A stretch of DNA of 64,000 nucleotides from Pilaira anomala (taxonomy: Eukaryota > Mucoromycota > Mucoromycetes > Mucorales > Mucoraceae), in assembly GCA_025716855.1 (NCBI GenBank), contig JAIXMQ010000021.1:434001-498000 (forward strand), written 5' to 3'. Under the pieces are notes generated by a model that did no database searches, was not told where the DNA came from, and saw nothing but the letters and a program-made list of their open reading frames with translations. The stretch's first letter is position 1. Every line of letters begins with the position of its first letter. This document shows positions 13,029 through 24,466 of the stretch, piece by piece. Position numbers and translations under genes: made by a program.

Positions 13029-14226
13029 TTTCTTTATAGTAAACGAGAAGAAAAGGTACAAAGAAAGACGAGGAATTTCAGAGTCACAATTATAAAAAAA
13101 AAATGCAAAAGGTTTGTATGTGTGTGTGTGTAGCCTTGATTGATATTTACATAAACCGCATATCTTGCTTCTAAACTACAATATGTTTATATATAAAGAC
13201 TTTTTTTTTTTATATAGTTTTTGTCGTTTAAATATGAGAATAAGTCGATAGATTTGGATTGTATAACATATATGAAAAATATTGTACTTAGTGAAAAGAA
13301 ATAAATTAATATATGTATACATGTATCGTTACATCCTGAATTCGTACGATAAGGTTCATGCTTTTATACAGTGATACAAAATTCGGCATTCAACCTTTTT
13401 AGTTACATAATAATATGCAAAACGATACGTTGACATATACTATCAATCATTTTCATGATGGCTATATTTTTTGTCATAAAGTCAATAAAGAGAACTATAT
13501 GTTTTGTATGTGATATATAATACAAATGTAGTGTAACTTCAAGTACTCTTTTTTTTTTGTTTCTAGTCTCTTTTTTATTTCAATTTAGAGTTTTCACACA
13601 CTTGAACGGGTATACGATAATAAAATAAATTTATTTTGCTAAAAACTATAACCGATAGTTTCTTATTTTTATTTTTTATTTTCTCATGCCCATATTCGTG
13701 TGGTTAAAACGAAAAAAGAGACATGATACGATAACTACTACTGCTATTATTTACTTTATTTGGATTTTCTAGAAATGTTTTTGTTTATCTTCATGGCATT
13801 TAAAAACTGGGAACTAAATGCGTGTGAATTTATAAACTATATGGTTATTCTGGATTATATTCTTCTATTGTCAAGCATCAAGCCTTTGATTTGATTATAT
13901 AAATATAGAACCATTATATACGATACTTCAGTTCTTTGACATGGGTAGTAACGAGTTGTGCGATATCTCCTTTTTTTCTCGCTCTCTACAAAAAAAAAGA
14001 AAAAAGGAAGCAGACAGAGTAAAGATTTTACAGGAAAAAAAGAAGGAATTGTCTTAAATTGTGACTAAAGAAGAACATCAGTGTTACTGAAATATGGCTT
14101 CATTAGCTTAAACTTATTAGCGAATGAGAAGAAGCTACTGTTAACATTTATGCTGACAGGTAAAAAATACCCCACAAAATTTATTTTAAACTATATTTGT
14201 CCCCCTCATTTTTTCTATTTTTCTTT

Positions 14227-14257
<31 letters not shown>

Positions 14258-14281
14258 CTTATTTATAAACTAATAAAAAAA
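13029..14281. promoter_or_regulatory. Divergent intergenic region between CDC16 and the carnitine acetyltransferase gene
   Basis: About 1.25 kb separates two head-to-head genes, so it should hold both promoters. It is AT-rich. A CT-rich tract with a (CT)n run at about 14226-14253 lies just before the plus-strand start, as in leaders of other genes in this window. No specific operator was recognised. Confidence 0.45.
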
Positions 14282-16396
14282 ATGGCACCTGTAAGTTTGT
14301 ATAGTTAAATTTTTTTGTTGTCATTTAATTCATTTATATATAAAAATTAGACACCCAAGACTCCAGTTGATGCTAATGCCGCTGGCCCTATGCTTCGTTA
14401 CCAAGCTAATCTCCCTAAATTACCTGTTCCTAGTCTTTCCGAAACACTTCAAAAATACCTTAAAAGTGTTCACCCTCTCTTGAGTCCCGAGGAATACAAA
14501 CGCACAGAACAAGCCGTAAAGGACTTTGAGGCACCTGGCGGTTTAGGACAACAATTACAACAACGCTTAGTTGCTCGTGCACAAGATCCCAGTATTGTTA
14601 ACTGGATGGAAGAATGGTGGAGTGACCAAGCTTATATGGGTTACCGTGACCCTGTGGTTGTCTATGTTTCTTACTTTTTTGCCTATAAGGATGATAAGTT
14701 CCGTAAGATCCCTGCTGAACGTGCTGCTGCTATTACTACTGCTGCTCTCGAATTCAAGAAGGCCGTAGTTGAAAAGACTTTAGAACCTGAATATGCTAAG
14801 GGCGAGCCTATGTGTATGGATTCTTACAAGTATATGTTCAATAACTGTCGTATTGCTAACAAGCCTAGTGATTTGGCTGTCATTTATGATCCTTTCAAGA
14901 ACACCCATATTATTGTTATTCGTAAGAACAAATTTTATTTCGTTGATACTGTTCACAATGGTGTTCAACTCAGCACTAAGGAACTTCAACAACAATTTGA
15001 AAGAGTCATTGATCAAGCTGGTGATATCAAGGGTCTTCCTATCGGTATCTTGACCTCTGATAACCGTGATAAGTGGGTTGATGTAAGGATCTAAGATATA
15101 CGTTTATTTATTTTTGGTTACTAATCATTTATTATTCTTTAATAGAACCGAGATTTATTATTAGCTGCTAATCCTCTCAACAAGAAAGTTTTGGAAAAGA
15201 TTGAAAATTCTTCATTTGTTGTTTGTCTTGATGATTTAGAGCCCAAGACCCGTGATGAATTATGTCGTGCTAGTTGGCATGGAGATGGACAAAACCGTTA
15301 CTTTGATAAACCTCTTCAATTCATTGTTTACAATAACGGTAGAGCTGCTTTTATGGGAGAGGTATAGAAAAAAAATAGTGTTACAAACTAGGATAATTTA
15401 GTTTTTTTGTGCTGACGATTTGATTTACTTAGCACTCTTGTATGGATGGTACCGCAACTTGCCGTTTGAATGAATATGTGTGTGACGGGTAAATATTTTA
15501 ATTATCATTATTCATCAGATATAAACGCTTATTCTAACCTCCTCTCTCCTTGTCTCTCTTTATACAGTCTTGCTAGAAACCTCATCAAGCATGGTCACAA
15601 CCATATTCGTCCCGATCTTCCTCAACCCGAACCTCTTACTTTTATTGTAAACGATAAAATCGAAAGTGCAGTTGAAGTAGCTAAAAAGGACTTTGAACAA
15701 TTGATTGGTAATCATGAAATGACAGTTCTTGCTTATCAATCTTTTGGTAAGAATGTGATCAAGAAGTTCAAGTGTTCTCCTGATGGTTTTGTTCAAATGG
15801 CTATTCAACTCGCTTATTATAAAATGTTTGGTACCTCTCGTCCCACTTATGAATCAGGTCAAACAAGAAAGTTCCAACGTGGACGTACTGAGACCTGTCG
15901 TTCTGTCTCTGATGAATCTGTCGCTTTTGTTAAGGCTATGGAAAACCCTCATCTCTCTGATCAAGAAAAGATTGCTACTTTCCGTGCTGCACTTAAATCT
16001 CAAGGTCAATATATGGCTGCCGCCGTCAATGGTCATGGTGTTGATCGCCATCTCTTTGGTTTAAAGAACAGTTTGAAGGCCGGTGAAGAAAAGCCCGCAT
16101 TATTTACCGATCCTGCTTTCGCTTATTCTTCTCATTGGTACCTTTCAACTTCTCAATTAACCTCTGAACACTTTGATGGTTACGGTTGGGGTCAAGTTGT
16201 GAACGATGGTTTCGGTTGTGCTTATATGATTAAGAACAATGCTCTTCAATTCAACGTTGCTAGTGTTAAGGATCTTGAAGTTCACGGTAAGAAATATATT
16301 GGTGGTACATATCAATTCAAGCAATGCCTTGAGGATGCTTGTAATGAAATGCGTGATTTATTGATGACTGAGGTTCCCGCTCAAGCCAAGTTGTAA
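14282..16396 (+). CDS. CAT2: Carnitine O-acetyltransferase, peroxisomal/mitochondrial
   Basis: Exchanges acetyl groups between CoA and carnitine so that acetyl units can leave peroxisomes and enter mitochondria. Five exons (14282-14290, 14351-15082, 15146-15361, 15433-15488, 15568-16396) join to 613 aa. The first exon encodes only Met-Ala-Pro. The choline/carnitine acyltransferase fold is covered end to end: LPVPSLSETLQKYL near the N-terminus, WMEEWWSDQAYMGYRDPVVV, and the catalytic His320 in EHSCMDGT, formed across the exon 3/4 junction. The protein ends in Ala-Lys-Leu, a PTS1-type peroxisomal signal also found in yeast Cat2. An upstream frame is open in phase from 14081, so a longer, possibly mitochondrial, form from an alternative transcript is conceivable but unsupported. 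Confidence 0.94.
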
Positions 16397-17060
16397 AGGA
16401 AATTATACAATAGACATAATATCCTTTTCTGTAAGATATAGAGCAAAAATATACATGTATAACTCATATTTTGTTACCAAAAATAAAACTATTTTTTTTA
16501 TATCAACAACAAAAACGTCAAGTTTGCTAAAAGTCCAAAAATATTTTATCATATAAAAGAGTTTAGGTCTTTGACAATAGATGATCAAAAGTTACACATC
16601 TAAATTTATGAGTTAATAAATTTAAGCTTTTGAAGAAGAATCGGCGTCTTGTTTTTTTATTAAATGATAATATTCTTTTATACACTAAACGTACTATTTT
16701 TTAGGGCACTAGATGCGATGTTTTTTATTTTTATTAGAGGACGAGCATAATGAAGAAAAAAAAATTAAGCAGACGTATAAAAAACTATCTGGTCTATTTA
16801 TATTTCTTTATTCACTACTGAGTTACAGATGTGATAAGCGCTCTACTCCCAAATCAACGCATAATTAGAAATACGAAAAGTACAAATACCCTCTTTTATT
16901 CGATAAAATGAGGATGTTATTATTACCCTTAATCTTCTATCATAATAAAGTCAAAAGTCAAGTTATATTGGAAATAACGTGATATTCACGTGCATATCAC
17001 GTGATGTATTTTATAAAATATAATGATTATATATTTGTAGTAGTAAAAAAGTATATAAAA
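16397..17060. other. Intergenic, nothing recognised
   Basis: AT-rich region between the acyltransferase stop and the tRNA gene. No open frame of convincing composition. A small CACGTG-related palindromic cluster occurs at about 16978-17004 (two GATATTCACGTG / ATATCACGTGATG stretches), of unknown meaning. Confidence 0.5.
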
Positions 17061-17144
17061 CCGATCATAGCTCAGTTGGTAGAGCGGGAGACTGTAGTGT
17101 ATATTGTCATCTCTAGGTCACTAGTTCGAATCTGGTTGATCGGA
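17061..17144 (+). tRNA. tRNA-Tyr (anticodon GTA) with an 11-nt intron
   Basis: A complete cloverleaf can be drawn. The acceptor stem is CCGATCA paired with TGATCGG plus discriminator A. The D stem is GCTC/GAGC. The anticodon stem GGAGA/TCTCT encloses CTGTAG, with anticodon GTA at 17094-17096, and the T arm is ACTAG-TTCGAAT-CTGGT. The extra bases 17098-17108 sit directly after position 37, the standard place for tRNA introns, and eukaryotic tRNA-Tyr genes usually carry one. A T-rich run with eight consecutive T at about 17153-17160 is the expected Pol III terminator. Confidence 0.95.
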
Positions 17145-17160
17145 TTTATTTATTTTTTTT
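17145..17160 (+). terminator. Pol III terminator of tRNA-Tyr
   Basis: The sequence directly after the tRNA 3' end is T-rich and ends in an uninterrupted run of about eight T residues, the standard RNA polymerase III stop signal. Confidence 0.8.
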
Positions 17161-17463
17161 AATTTTTTGTCAGTGTCGGAGTTATTTAACTGGACTTACA
17201 ATAATTAGTATAGAAGTAGTAAAAATATGATCTTTATTGTTTGTATTTTTGGAATGATTTTATATCTAAATTAAAGTGGTAATCAGCTTATTAGTACTCT
17301 AAGAAAATAAATAAGTTGAGTTCTTTTACGCGTGAGGACCGAATTTTGAGTTGTCTGACTATGTTTTTATAATAAAAATAAACAAAAAAAGAGTTTGTCA
17401 CCAAAAGTTTTAAGAAAAAAGAAATTTACAATGAATTAGATAATACGGTATAACAAGATAATT

Positions 17464-17690
17464 TAAAGGATCCTAGTAACATAACTCTGTTTAGATATAG
17501 AATATAAAGGTAAGATGATATTGGTTGTGGACCTGTATTATTACAGCAAACCCCAAATGATAACAATCAATGGAAACCGTTGGCGTATAAATCACATAAG
17601 TATAGTATACAAGAACAATCATATCTAGCCCAAGAAAGAGAATACTTAGGAATTCTAAATGCATTACGAGCTTGGCGATGCTTTCATTGA
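17464..17690 (+). mobile_element. Ty3/gypsy reverse transcriptase-RNase H fragment (relic)
   Basis: A plus-strand frame reads GCGPVLLQQTPNDNNQWKPL, then AYKSHKYS, then YLAQEREYLGILNALRAWRC. This is the start of the RNase H-like region after the palm of Ty3/gypsy polymerases, where the family has a GAVLLQ ... W.PIAY.S.K ... Y...ERE.LAI..AL..WR..L pattern. Stops occur upstream (near 17505) and a one-base insertion disrupts the continuation at about 17686. Only about 75 codons are recognisable and no LTRs or integrase were found. It lies about 320 bp downstream of the tRNA-Tyr gene. Confidence 0.75.
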
Positions 17691-17699
17691 TGGTAACGA

Positions 17700-18420
17700 T
17701 TAGTTATTCCAAAAAAAAACTACTACTATATTGATCTTATAGACTTTTTTTATAAATAAAATAAAATAAAATGTAAAAGCGCTTTTATTATCTAGAAATG
17801 ATGCTTAATGCAACTTACATACAAATTTATTGCTTATTTTGCTTTGTTAAATGTTACAATTTTTAGAAAGGGATAGACCTGTCTTTTTTGATTTTTACAC
17901 TGTAAAATCTGGCCTATCCTCTAAAACCTATCTCAGCCCAGCAATACTATACACTACCCTTTTATCTTCCATCCAAAAAGGTAGGAAATCGAGTACGGAA
18001 GAAGTGCTGAAGCTTTCAACCGCGAAAACTTTTTCTAATTTTTTTTCTAAGATAATTTAAAACCTTTTTAAAGAGATACCCTCATAATTGTTGTCTATTA
18101 ACGCAGAGATGGGGGTTTTAAAATAGTGCTAATTCTTTCTATGTAGTTATACACTCAGGAATATGTAGTCTGTGCTAAATTAAGGGAGCTGGCCGATAAA
18201 ATATCCAGGGTTGTATAACATGTTTGATTTTAATGGTACTGAATAAAAGCCCTCTTTATGAACGATACAACAACATTTACATATTTTGCTACCTTATCAC
18301 CATTAAAGAGTTTCATTCCTGTTTATAATAAAACGTCACAAACGATGTCAACGCCCCTCTTTATATTTTTTTTTCTGTACATATTTTTACTCTTTTTTTT
18401 TTCCTTTAAAGTATACCATC
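17700..18420. other. Intergenic, possible further retroelement debris
   Basis: Mostly AT-rich. A 69-codon frame at 17851-18060 has unremarkable composition and could be decayed retroelement sequence or chance. The last ~100 bp are pyrimidine-rich and probably form the leader of the gene starting at 18421. Confidence 0.4.
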
Positions 18421-19575
18421 ATGTCAACAGCTTTCTTTTCACCTTTTCCTTCTGATGCCATCACAATACCCAACAGCAATAACAATAATGACAGTAATAA
18501 CAATACTAATGAAGAACAGTCTTACAAAGATATGATAAAGCAGCTGGCAGCACAAGCACCAGAGCCTTATGGTGCGATTCCTCCACTATTAAAAAAGAAG
18601 AAAAAGAGACAGTCAAAGAGAAAGCTTCCTATTAGAAGAATGTCTCATATGGAAAATTGGGTGGCAGTAGATAGTAAAGAAAGTATACCCGATGAGCAAG
18701 ACTTGGTAAAGAAAGAGTGATTCAAAAACTATAAACATGTATTATTTAAACTGATACGTATAATACCTATATATTAGAAACATTCTTCACCTTTTCGCAA
18801 CTTTCTGTCAACAGATTTTTTGGTGTTACCTTTGCATATGCCACCACCTTCCCTTAGTGCTACGACTGAACCAGCTCCATTGCCTATTGAAAAAAAAAAG
18901 TTATCTACAGTAACCGAATCTGATCTAAGACCAGTCTTATTTCCTTTAAAGAAATCTATACCTATTTATAATGATAATGATGATGAAGACGATGAGGAAG
19001 AGGAAGAGGAAGAGGAAGATGAGACAGAATATGAAGAGGAAGATGACGAGGAAGAGGAAGATGATGAAGATATGAAGAGTTTATCAAGTAAAAGGTCAAT
19101 ACCATCATTTTCAAAATCACAACAGCCTTCTACATCCACTACTAGATCATATGCAATGTCATCTTCATCACCACCAAAAGAAGAGCCAACAAAATCTCGC
19201 TGGCTAGAAACGATTGCAAAGTTACGTAAATCACTTACAAGGTCTATAGTCCAAAAGAAGGAAGAAGAAGAACAAGTAGTGGTAGTTAAAAAGGAAATTG
19301 AGTTTATACCTATGCCTTTACCACCTAAACGTAATGTACGTAAAAGAAGATCAGAAGCTACAACCCAGCCTCGGTTTAATCCAGAAACTAATACATATAC
19401 ACGAGATACCCGATCAAACCCTGATCATTTAAGAATGATATCTGCTGAATTAAATATGATGAGATCAAGAAAATTATCAAGTCCATTAAAGCCTAGAGGA
19501 TTTTTACCAAGAAGAACTGATTCATTTATACGTGGCAATAAAAGGCGGTTATCTAGTCTACATAAAGAAGTATAA
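18421..19575 (+). CDS. Unrecognised protein with a long acidic tract and basic C-terminus
   Basis: Two coding blocks are best joined by one intron. Exon 1 starts at 18421 (MSTAFFSPFPSDAIT). Exon 2 begins at 18815 after CAACAG and runs to the stop at 19575. Phase requires a donor at 18674 (GTAAAG) or 18683 (GTATAC), giving 337 or 340 aa. The protein is low-complexity: an Asn-rich stretch, a Lys-rich patch (KKKKKRQSKRK), Pro/Ser segments, an almost pure Asp/Glu tract (about 19 codons, near 18985-19040) and a basic tail rich in Arg/Lys/Ser. It resembles a disordered nuclear or scaffold protein. No domain was recognised. Without splicing there would be a 99-aa frame and a separate frame from ATG 18838. 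Confidence 0.6.
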
Positions 19576-19964
19576 TTAAAACATGTAACTCCTTCTCTCA
19601 TATATATAAATATATAAATATATAAAAATATAAAAATATAAAAATATATGTACATCATGGTTATAATAAAAAAAGGGGAAGATATTATAATATATAATAT
19701 TATAGGAGACGCCCTGGGTACATACACCCGGCCACTTTTTATTTATTTATTATGGCATGGTTATTATTAAACTATATGAGACAAGGTACTCATTAAAAAG
19801 AAAAAAAAATGATTACGATAAAATGAGAGAAATGGGTTGTGAATAAATAAATAAAAGGATTGACTGAAAAGGAATGTGTTGTATAAAAATATGTTGTTAT
19901 TGTTGTTGTGTATACATATACATACGTTGTGTAAACACACTCTGTATATATTATATTTAATAGA
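19576..19964. other. Short convergent 3' flank
   Basis: AT-rich sequence with TATAAATA-type microsatellite runs near 19600-19650 between two convergent frames. No coding evidence. Confidence 0.5.
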
Positions 19965-20492
19965 TTAATAACTGCTGATAGGTGGGCTAGACATCCACCA
20001 GTTTTCACAAGCGATAATGTTTTGACGCTGCTGTTCCTTTTTGTTCATAGCTGTAGCAGTAGTTGTAGTTGCTTTTTGAATAAATGCAGCCACAGCATGA
20101 AATGCATTGGATAGACCTTTTTTGGACTTTATAGATCTAGGTGCTATTAAATCTTTAGTACTAATAATAAATAAAATATGATAAACATGTACGTTACTAT
20201 GGTGATATTTGCTGTTGGTTTGTTTGCATAAATTGGGAATAGATTGACAACGACGTGGCTGAATCAAAATGTTACTTGTGGCATTATGGTTTGATTTTTT
20301 ACTGCTACATGACTTTGTCATACGCGGTACTCTGTTGCTATGATTACCAGTATAATCAAACATCAGATCTAATGGCTCAAATAGAGGCAACTGGGGCAGT
20401 GTAAGGATGCGTGTCTCGTACTGGTTTGACAAGGGATCGAATGCGGATAGTCTCATAATACCTTTTTCAAACTGTATTCTTTCGTTATTCAT
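19965..20492 (-). CDS. Unrecognised 175-aa protein
   Basis: One continuous minus-strand frame of 175 codons starting MNNERIQFEKGIMRLSAFDP and ending WWMSSPPISSY. Composition is ordinary, with a Ser/Asn/Lys-rich middle and a short Thr/Ala run. No domain recognised. A stretch near 20160-20198 looks like a short intron (GTAACG ... TTATTAG, 37 nt), but removing it shifts the frame into a stop, so the unspliced reading is preferred. It lies on the same strand as the glycosyltransferase upstream of it and converges with the acidic-tract gene. Confidence 0.5.
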   Translation of the reverse strand: MNNERIQFEKGIMRLSAFDPLSNQYETRILTLPQLPLFEPLDLMFDYTGNHSNRVPRMTKSCSSKKSNHNATSNILIQPRRCQSIPNLCKQTNSKYHHSNVHVYHILFIISTKDLIAPRSIKSKKGLSNAFHAVAAFIQKATTTTATAMNKKEQQRQNIIACENWWMSSPPISSY

Positions 20493-20908
20493 CTTATTAA
20501 TATTGTTATTAGTATTGTTTTTTTTTATTAAAGGAAGGGAAGGTTATGTGCGTGATAAAGTAACAAAATATATAACAGTTTTTATACATCTTTTTTTTTT
20601 TTCATTATTTTTTTACTCCTTTTTTTGCGGTTGTTAAATTGTAAATCTAATATATGTGTATGATATCAATACTTTATATGTATATATATACAAATGTATA
20701 CATAATATATATTTATACATTTATATCCGTATAAAATACACTTTTATGAGTAGTAAGGTGCCATTACTGTATAAATATAGATATATATATATATATACAT
20801 ATAGTTTATTACCGCATTTTTTTATTAGAATTATTTGTGTATGTGTGTGGGGAATAAAAAAAAAAAAACGATTTTATATAGTGCTAAGCAAACATTGAAT
20901 AATGGGGT
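20493..20908. other. Intergenic, AT-rich
   Basis: TATATA-type repeats and T runs. It contains the promoter of the 175-aa gene and the 3' flank of the glycosyltransferase. Nothing else was recognised. Confidence 0.5.
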
Positions 20909-21754
20909 CTAATATGTAGCAGATAAGGTTTGGTGGGTATTTATGAAATGATCATCATTTTTAAGGTAATGAACAATCATTGTATTATCCAAATCAATTT
21001 CTTTTGAATAAAAAGAACCAGAATCAATATAATCGTGAATTCTACAATTTCGTACTTCATATTTTACTTGATCATCAATATGGGACCAGCGAAACCATTT
21101 TTGTACCTGGGAATCTTCGTGCCCCTCTTTATATTTTCTTGGAATAGGCGATTTTGCAACCCATTGAACTAGATCAAATGATAATCCATAACATAAACCA
21201 CCCATAAATGTATCACCTACAAGATATCCCCAGTAAGACATATTTCGATCAGTATGTGACAAATCATATTCAATACGATCCAAATGTAAATAAGAATCAT
21301 CATCAGCTTTCAATACGAAATCTATTTTATCATCAACTCTTTCTGACATTGTTTTGAAATATTCATACGTTTTTCCTTCATTCATATTTTCTTGTGTCAT
21401 ATTTAATGTTAAAATATCATTAAATTCTTCTATTTCTAATTCTAATTCTTTTGGTACTTGACTTGCAACCATTACAAATTTATATTCTATATTTTCTGGT
21501 TTATGTAAAAGATACGTTTCTCGAATCATTTGTCGACGAGCCAATTTTTCTTTAGTTGTAAAAATACCAATGAATATCCTTGTATCACTATACTTTTCTT
21601 GATCAAATGAAGGTATCGTAGTAGAATAACAATCCCATTTTAATGGCTGACCTAGATTTGGTGCATTCGTTTCCCAGACATAAAATACTGTAAAGAATAT
21701 AATCGTTAAAAGCGCTACCAATTTTAATATAAGGAGTGATCTTGGAAGCATCAT
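20909..21754 (-). CDS. Beta-1,3-galactosyltransferase-like glycosyltransferase (GT31)
   Basis: A single-exon 281-aa type II membrane protein, predicted to add a sugar (galactose or N-acetylhexosamine in known members) to glycoproteins in the Golgi. Residues ~7-27 form one hydrophobic anchor. The lumenal part shows GT31 motifs: RIFIGIFTT, RRQMIRETY (78-81 RET), YKFVMVAS, the metal-binding DDD at 151-153 in VLKADDDSYLHL, GDTFMGG..YGLSFDLV, and GHEDSQVQKW in place of the usual ED-V-G motif. It is short and carries one N-glycosylation site (NMT, 118). The substrate cannot be predicted. The TATATA-rich upstream flank is likely the promoter. Confidence 0.85.
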   Translation of the reverse strand: MMLPRSLLILKLVALLTIIFFTVFYVWETNAPNLGQPLKWDCYSTTIPSFDQEKYSDTRIFIGIFTTKEKLARRQMIRETYLLHKPENIEYKFVMVASQVPKELELEIEEFNDILTLNMTQENMNEGKTYEYFKTMSERVDDKIDFVLKADDDSYLHLDRIEYDLSHTDRNMSYWGYLVGDTFMGGLCYGLSFDLVQWVAKSPIPRKYKEGHEDSQVQKWFRWSHIDDQVKYEVRNCRIHDYIDSGSFYSKEIDLDNTMIVHYLKNDDHFINTHQTLSATY

Positions 21755-24275
21755 ATATTTATATATATATATGTCTGTGTGTGTGTGTATAATGTTTAAA
21801 TTGATAGTCTATATTAAGAAAAGGTAGTTAGTAACACATTAAAACAAACATCAGGAACAGATCAATATTTTACCTTGAAAGTGATTTTTTTTTTAAAAAA
21901 AAAAGAAAAAGAAAAATATACACTGGAGTATTTCTTTTTGTTTTTTGTTTTTTTCTATTTTGTTGAAGAATATAAGAAAAAAAAAAAAGTTTAAATATAA
22001 ATTTGTCCCTTTTTAAAATAGAATTTATATTTCTTTGTACTACCAGAGCTCAATTGGAAATGATGTTCCACTAAAAAAGAAGTACTGTTACTCAATGAAA
22101 AATGATATCAGCAAACATTTACTAAAAATGAATACAATACTAACTCAAAGCAGTTAACTACTAAACAGAATGATTTCTGCTACCAACTCTATAGCTAAGC
22201 AGAAAATAAACGATTACTGAATAGAGCTGTAAAAAAGTATCAATCCCTTACTACTAAAAAAAGTCCACTGATAATTACGCAAATTTATTTTTACTATATA
22301 AAGGATGATCCTTAATTCTATTTGTTACTAGTGCAAAAATTCTATTTTTTGATGATCCAGGCATTTTTATTTACTTCTTTGCCATGAGGGATCACCGTTT
22401 GACTGAAATACAATCAAAGTCACATGAACTTGCCTATTTTTTTCTACATATTATAGCTGTAACAGCTTGGGTGATAAATAGATAGCATTGCCTTTTTCTT
22501 TGATCTGTATTATGAGACCATTATAATACAGAAAGAAGGCCCAGATCTTCTCAATCACTTTCTTTAGTTATATTCGGTTAGTCTCCAGTAAAAAAAAGCA
22601 AACATATTTTAATGATTTATTGGCAGAAAAAAGAAAAAAAAAAGATAACCACAATTATGAGGCCCTTTTTGTAGATCTTTCATTTAACCAACTATTCTAT
22701 TCCCTGCTGATATCTCCATACATGTAGCTGCTGAACGTTTTCAAGGTGCATATTTCATTCAGGATTTACTCTCAGATTATATTATGTGTTACATTTTTTT
22801 GGGAGAAAGAGAGAGGGATCAAACGTTTTTTTTCTCTTCATAGATTATAATTTTTTGTACAAGAATATACTGCATACCAAATCAAGAAGTAAAAAGTTTT
22901 TTTTTTAAAAAAAGCTCTTTCTTTTTCTTTATACTCTTGTACTCTCCCTATTTGTTACAACATAGGCTACTTACTTTTTTTTTTTTTTTTTTTTACTATT
23001 ACGTCTTTTAAAATCACATTTGAAGCTCCACTTGATTGAGATACGCACTTTATAGATATGTCATCATTAACCTACATAGCGCCTTTTAGTGTAGATCTCC
23101 ATAACCAAAACCGAGCCATTGAGATCATTAGTTCATTTATGATATCTTCTCATTTTTAGACAGCTCTTGGTCCATAATTTAAAATACTATTAATTAATAA
23201 CCTTATGTATCTTTTTTTTTTTTTTTTTTTTGAAAAAAAGACAACTTGGGCATACATGGCGTCTATCGTTCAATTACACCGGAGCAGATCATTATAATAT
23301 TCGTTTTCTGTTTTATGCGCATTTGGTATCGTATAATTTTAGAATGAACTAATAGCTTAAAAACCCGATAAGAAAATTAGTTCCCCAAATGTTATAGACT
23401 GACATTCTTTTGCTGAAATTATCAAAGGGAAATGAATTAACTATTATCTTTTGGACTTCCTTTATTCATGAAATGATAAACTATATAATATTTCTTCTTT
23501 AGTCAGGTAGCGAGGTAAAAAATGAAACGGAATTTTTTATCTATTCTTCGAAATCCCTCGAAGTACTTTGGAAGATGATTATTTTATTTTAGGTGTGAGG
23601 GTAGCCTTTCCATATCTAATAATCTATGAAGAACTCAATAATCCAGTAACTTTTTTTACAGGAAATCTGCATGAAGTCTATCATGGGATAAATTGTATTT
23701 TTTGTAATTGATCAAAGAAGACCTACTTCAAAGTTAAAATATCTTCTTCTTCTAAGAAAGAAAGCCATAAAATAACTAGAAATTAGGAATATAAGTATCA
23801 AAGAAAAACGAATTCATTATTTGAGAGTTGTTTTAGATTGAAGCCGAAAACTACAAATTGCCGCCGTAAAATCTTCTATCCAAGGCGTAGGATGGATAGC
23901 TAGTAACATTCAAAATGCTATTATGTGAGGTAAATGTTATTGTTATTCATACCTTTCCTTTGATAAAGTATATCTTTATTTTCGAGCCGAATAAAAAGAA
24001 AAACTTAGATCTTGAGGAATTTACTACACAGAGCTTCTATTAAGAGAGGGAGGGGAGGGGGGTTTGTAGTCTTATTTTAATTAATGAATAGTACAAGAGA
24101 GTAGAAAAATACAGGGATTTCAAAAAAAATAAAAAGGATAATATACCATAGCTTAGATATACTATAGTGATTTATTAAAGATAGAATCTTGAGAGTGTCA
24201 TATTCGGATACGTAATAAGACATAATAAAGCTTAAACTGTGGAAGGAAACAACGATAGTTCATTAAAAATGTTTG
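21755..24275. other. Gene-free AT-rich stretch
   Basis: About 2.5 kb without a credible open frame on either strand. It holds many A/T runs, a GA-rich run near 24045-24062 and scattered short frames with stops. Transposon debris is likely but was recognised only at its right end (see the feature at 24276). Confidence 0.55.
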
Positions 24276-24466
24276 AAGCCATGTGCTCGTAAGGTAAGTT
24301 TTTGAACATACAGATCTCTTCTTATACAATCAGACACTAAATTAATATTTTTAGATGCACGGATCGACAATGTGTAGAGCCCTTAAGCAATACTAATGGT
24401 AGTACTTTCAGAGCTTGGAACAGGGATTTGGCTGCTGTATTAAACTTTGCAGCAATTGCGAAGTAA
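24276..24466 (+). mobile_element. TnpB/Fanzor-like nuclease C-terminal relic
   Basis: After a GT-AG intron (24294-24354, GTAAGT ... TTTTTAG) an open frame runs from 24355 to TAA at 24466 and reads RCTDRQCVEPLSNT, then FRAWNRDLAAVLNFAAIAK. A Cys-x4-Cys pair followed by Trp-Asn-Arg-Asp-x-Ala-Ala-x-x-Asn-Phe matches the end of TnpB/Fanzor proteins: half of the zinc finger, then the third RuvC motif (NRD-x-x-A-x-x-N). The preceding exon piece contributes only a few residues (SHVLV) before a stop. The rest of the protein was not found upstream, so this is a fragment. Fanzor elements are known in Mucorales, including Parasitella. Confidence 0.5.

Noticed and set aside
16978..17004. CACGTG palindromes as a bHLH-type promoter element
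   Set aside because: The position before a Pol III gene and the lack of a nearby Pol II start make a regulatory claim unsupported.
20160..20198. Short intron inside the 175-aa minus-strand gene
   Set aside because: It is 37 nt and removal puts the next codons into a stop, so the continuous frame is better.
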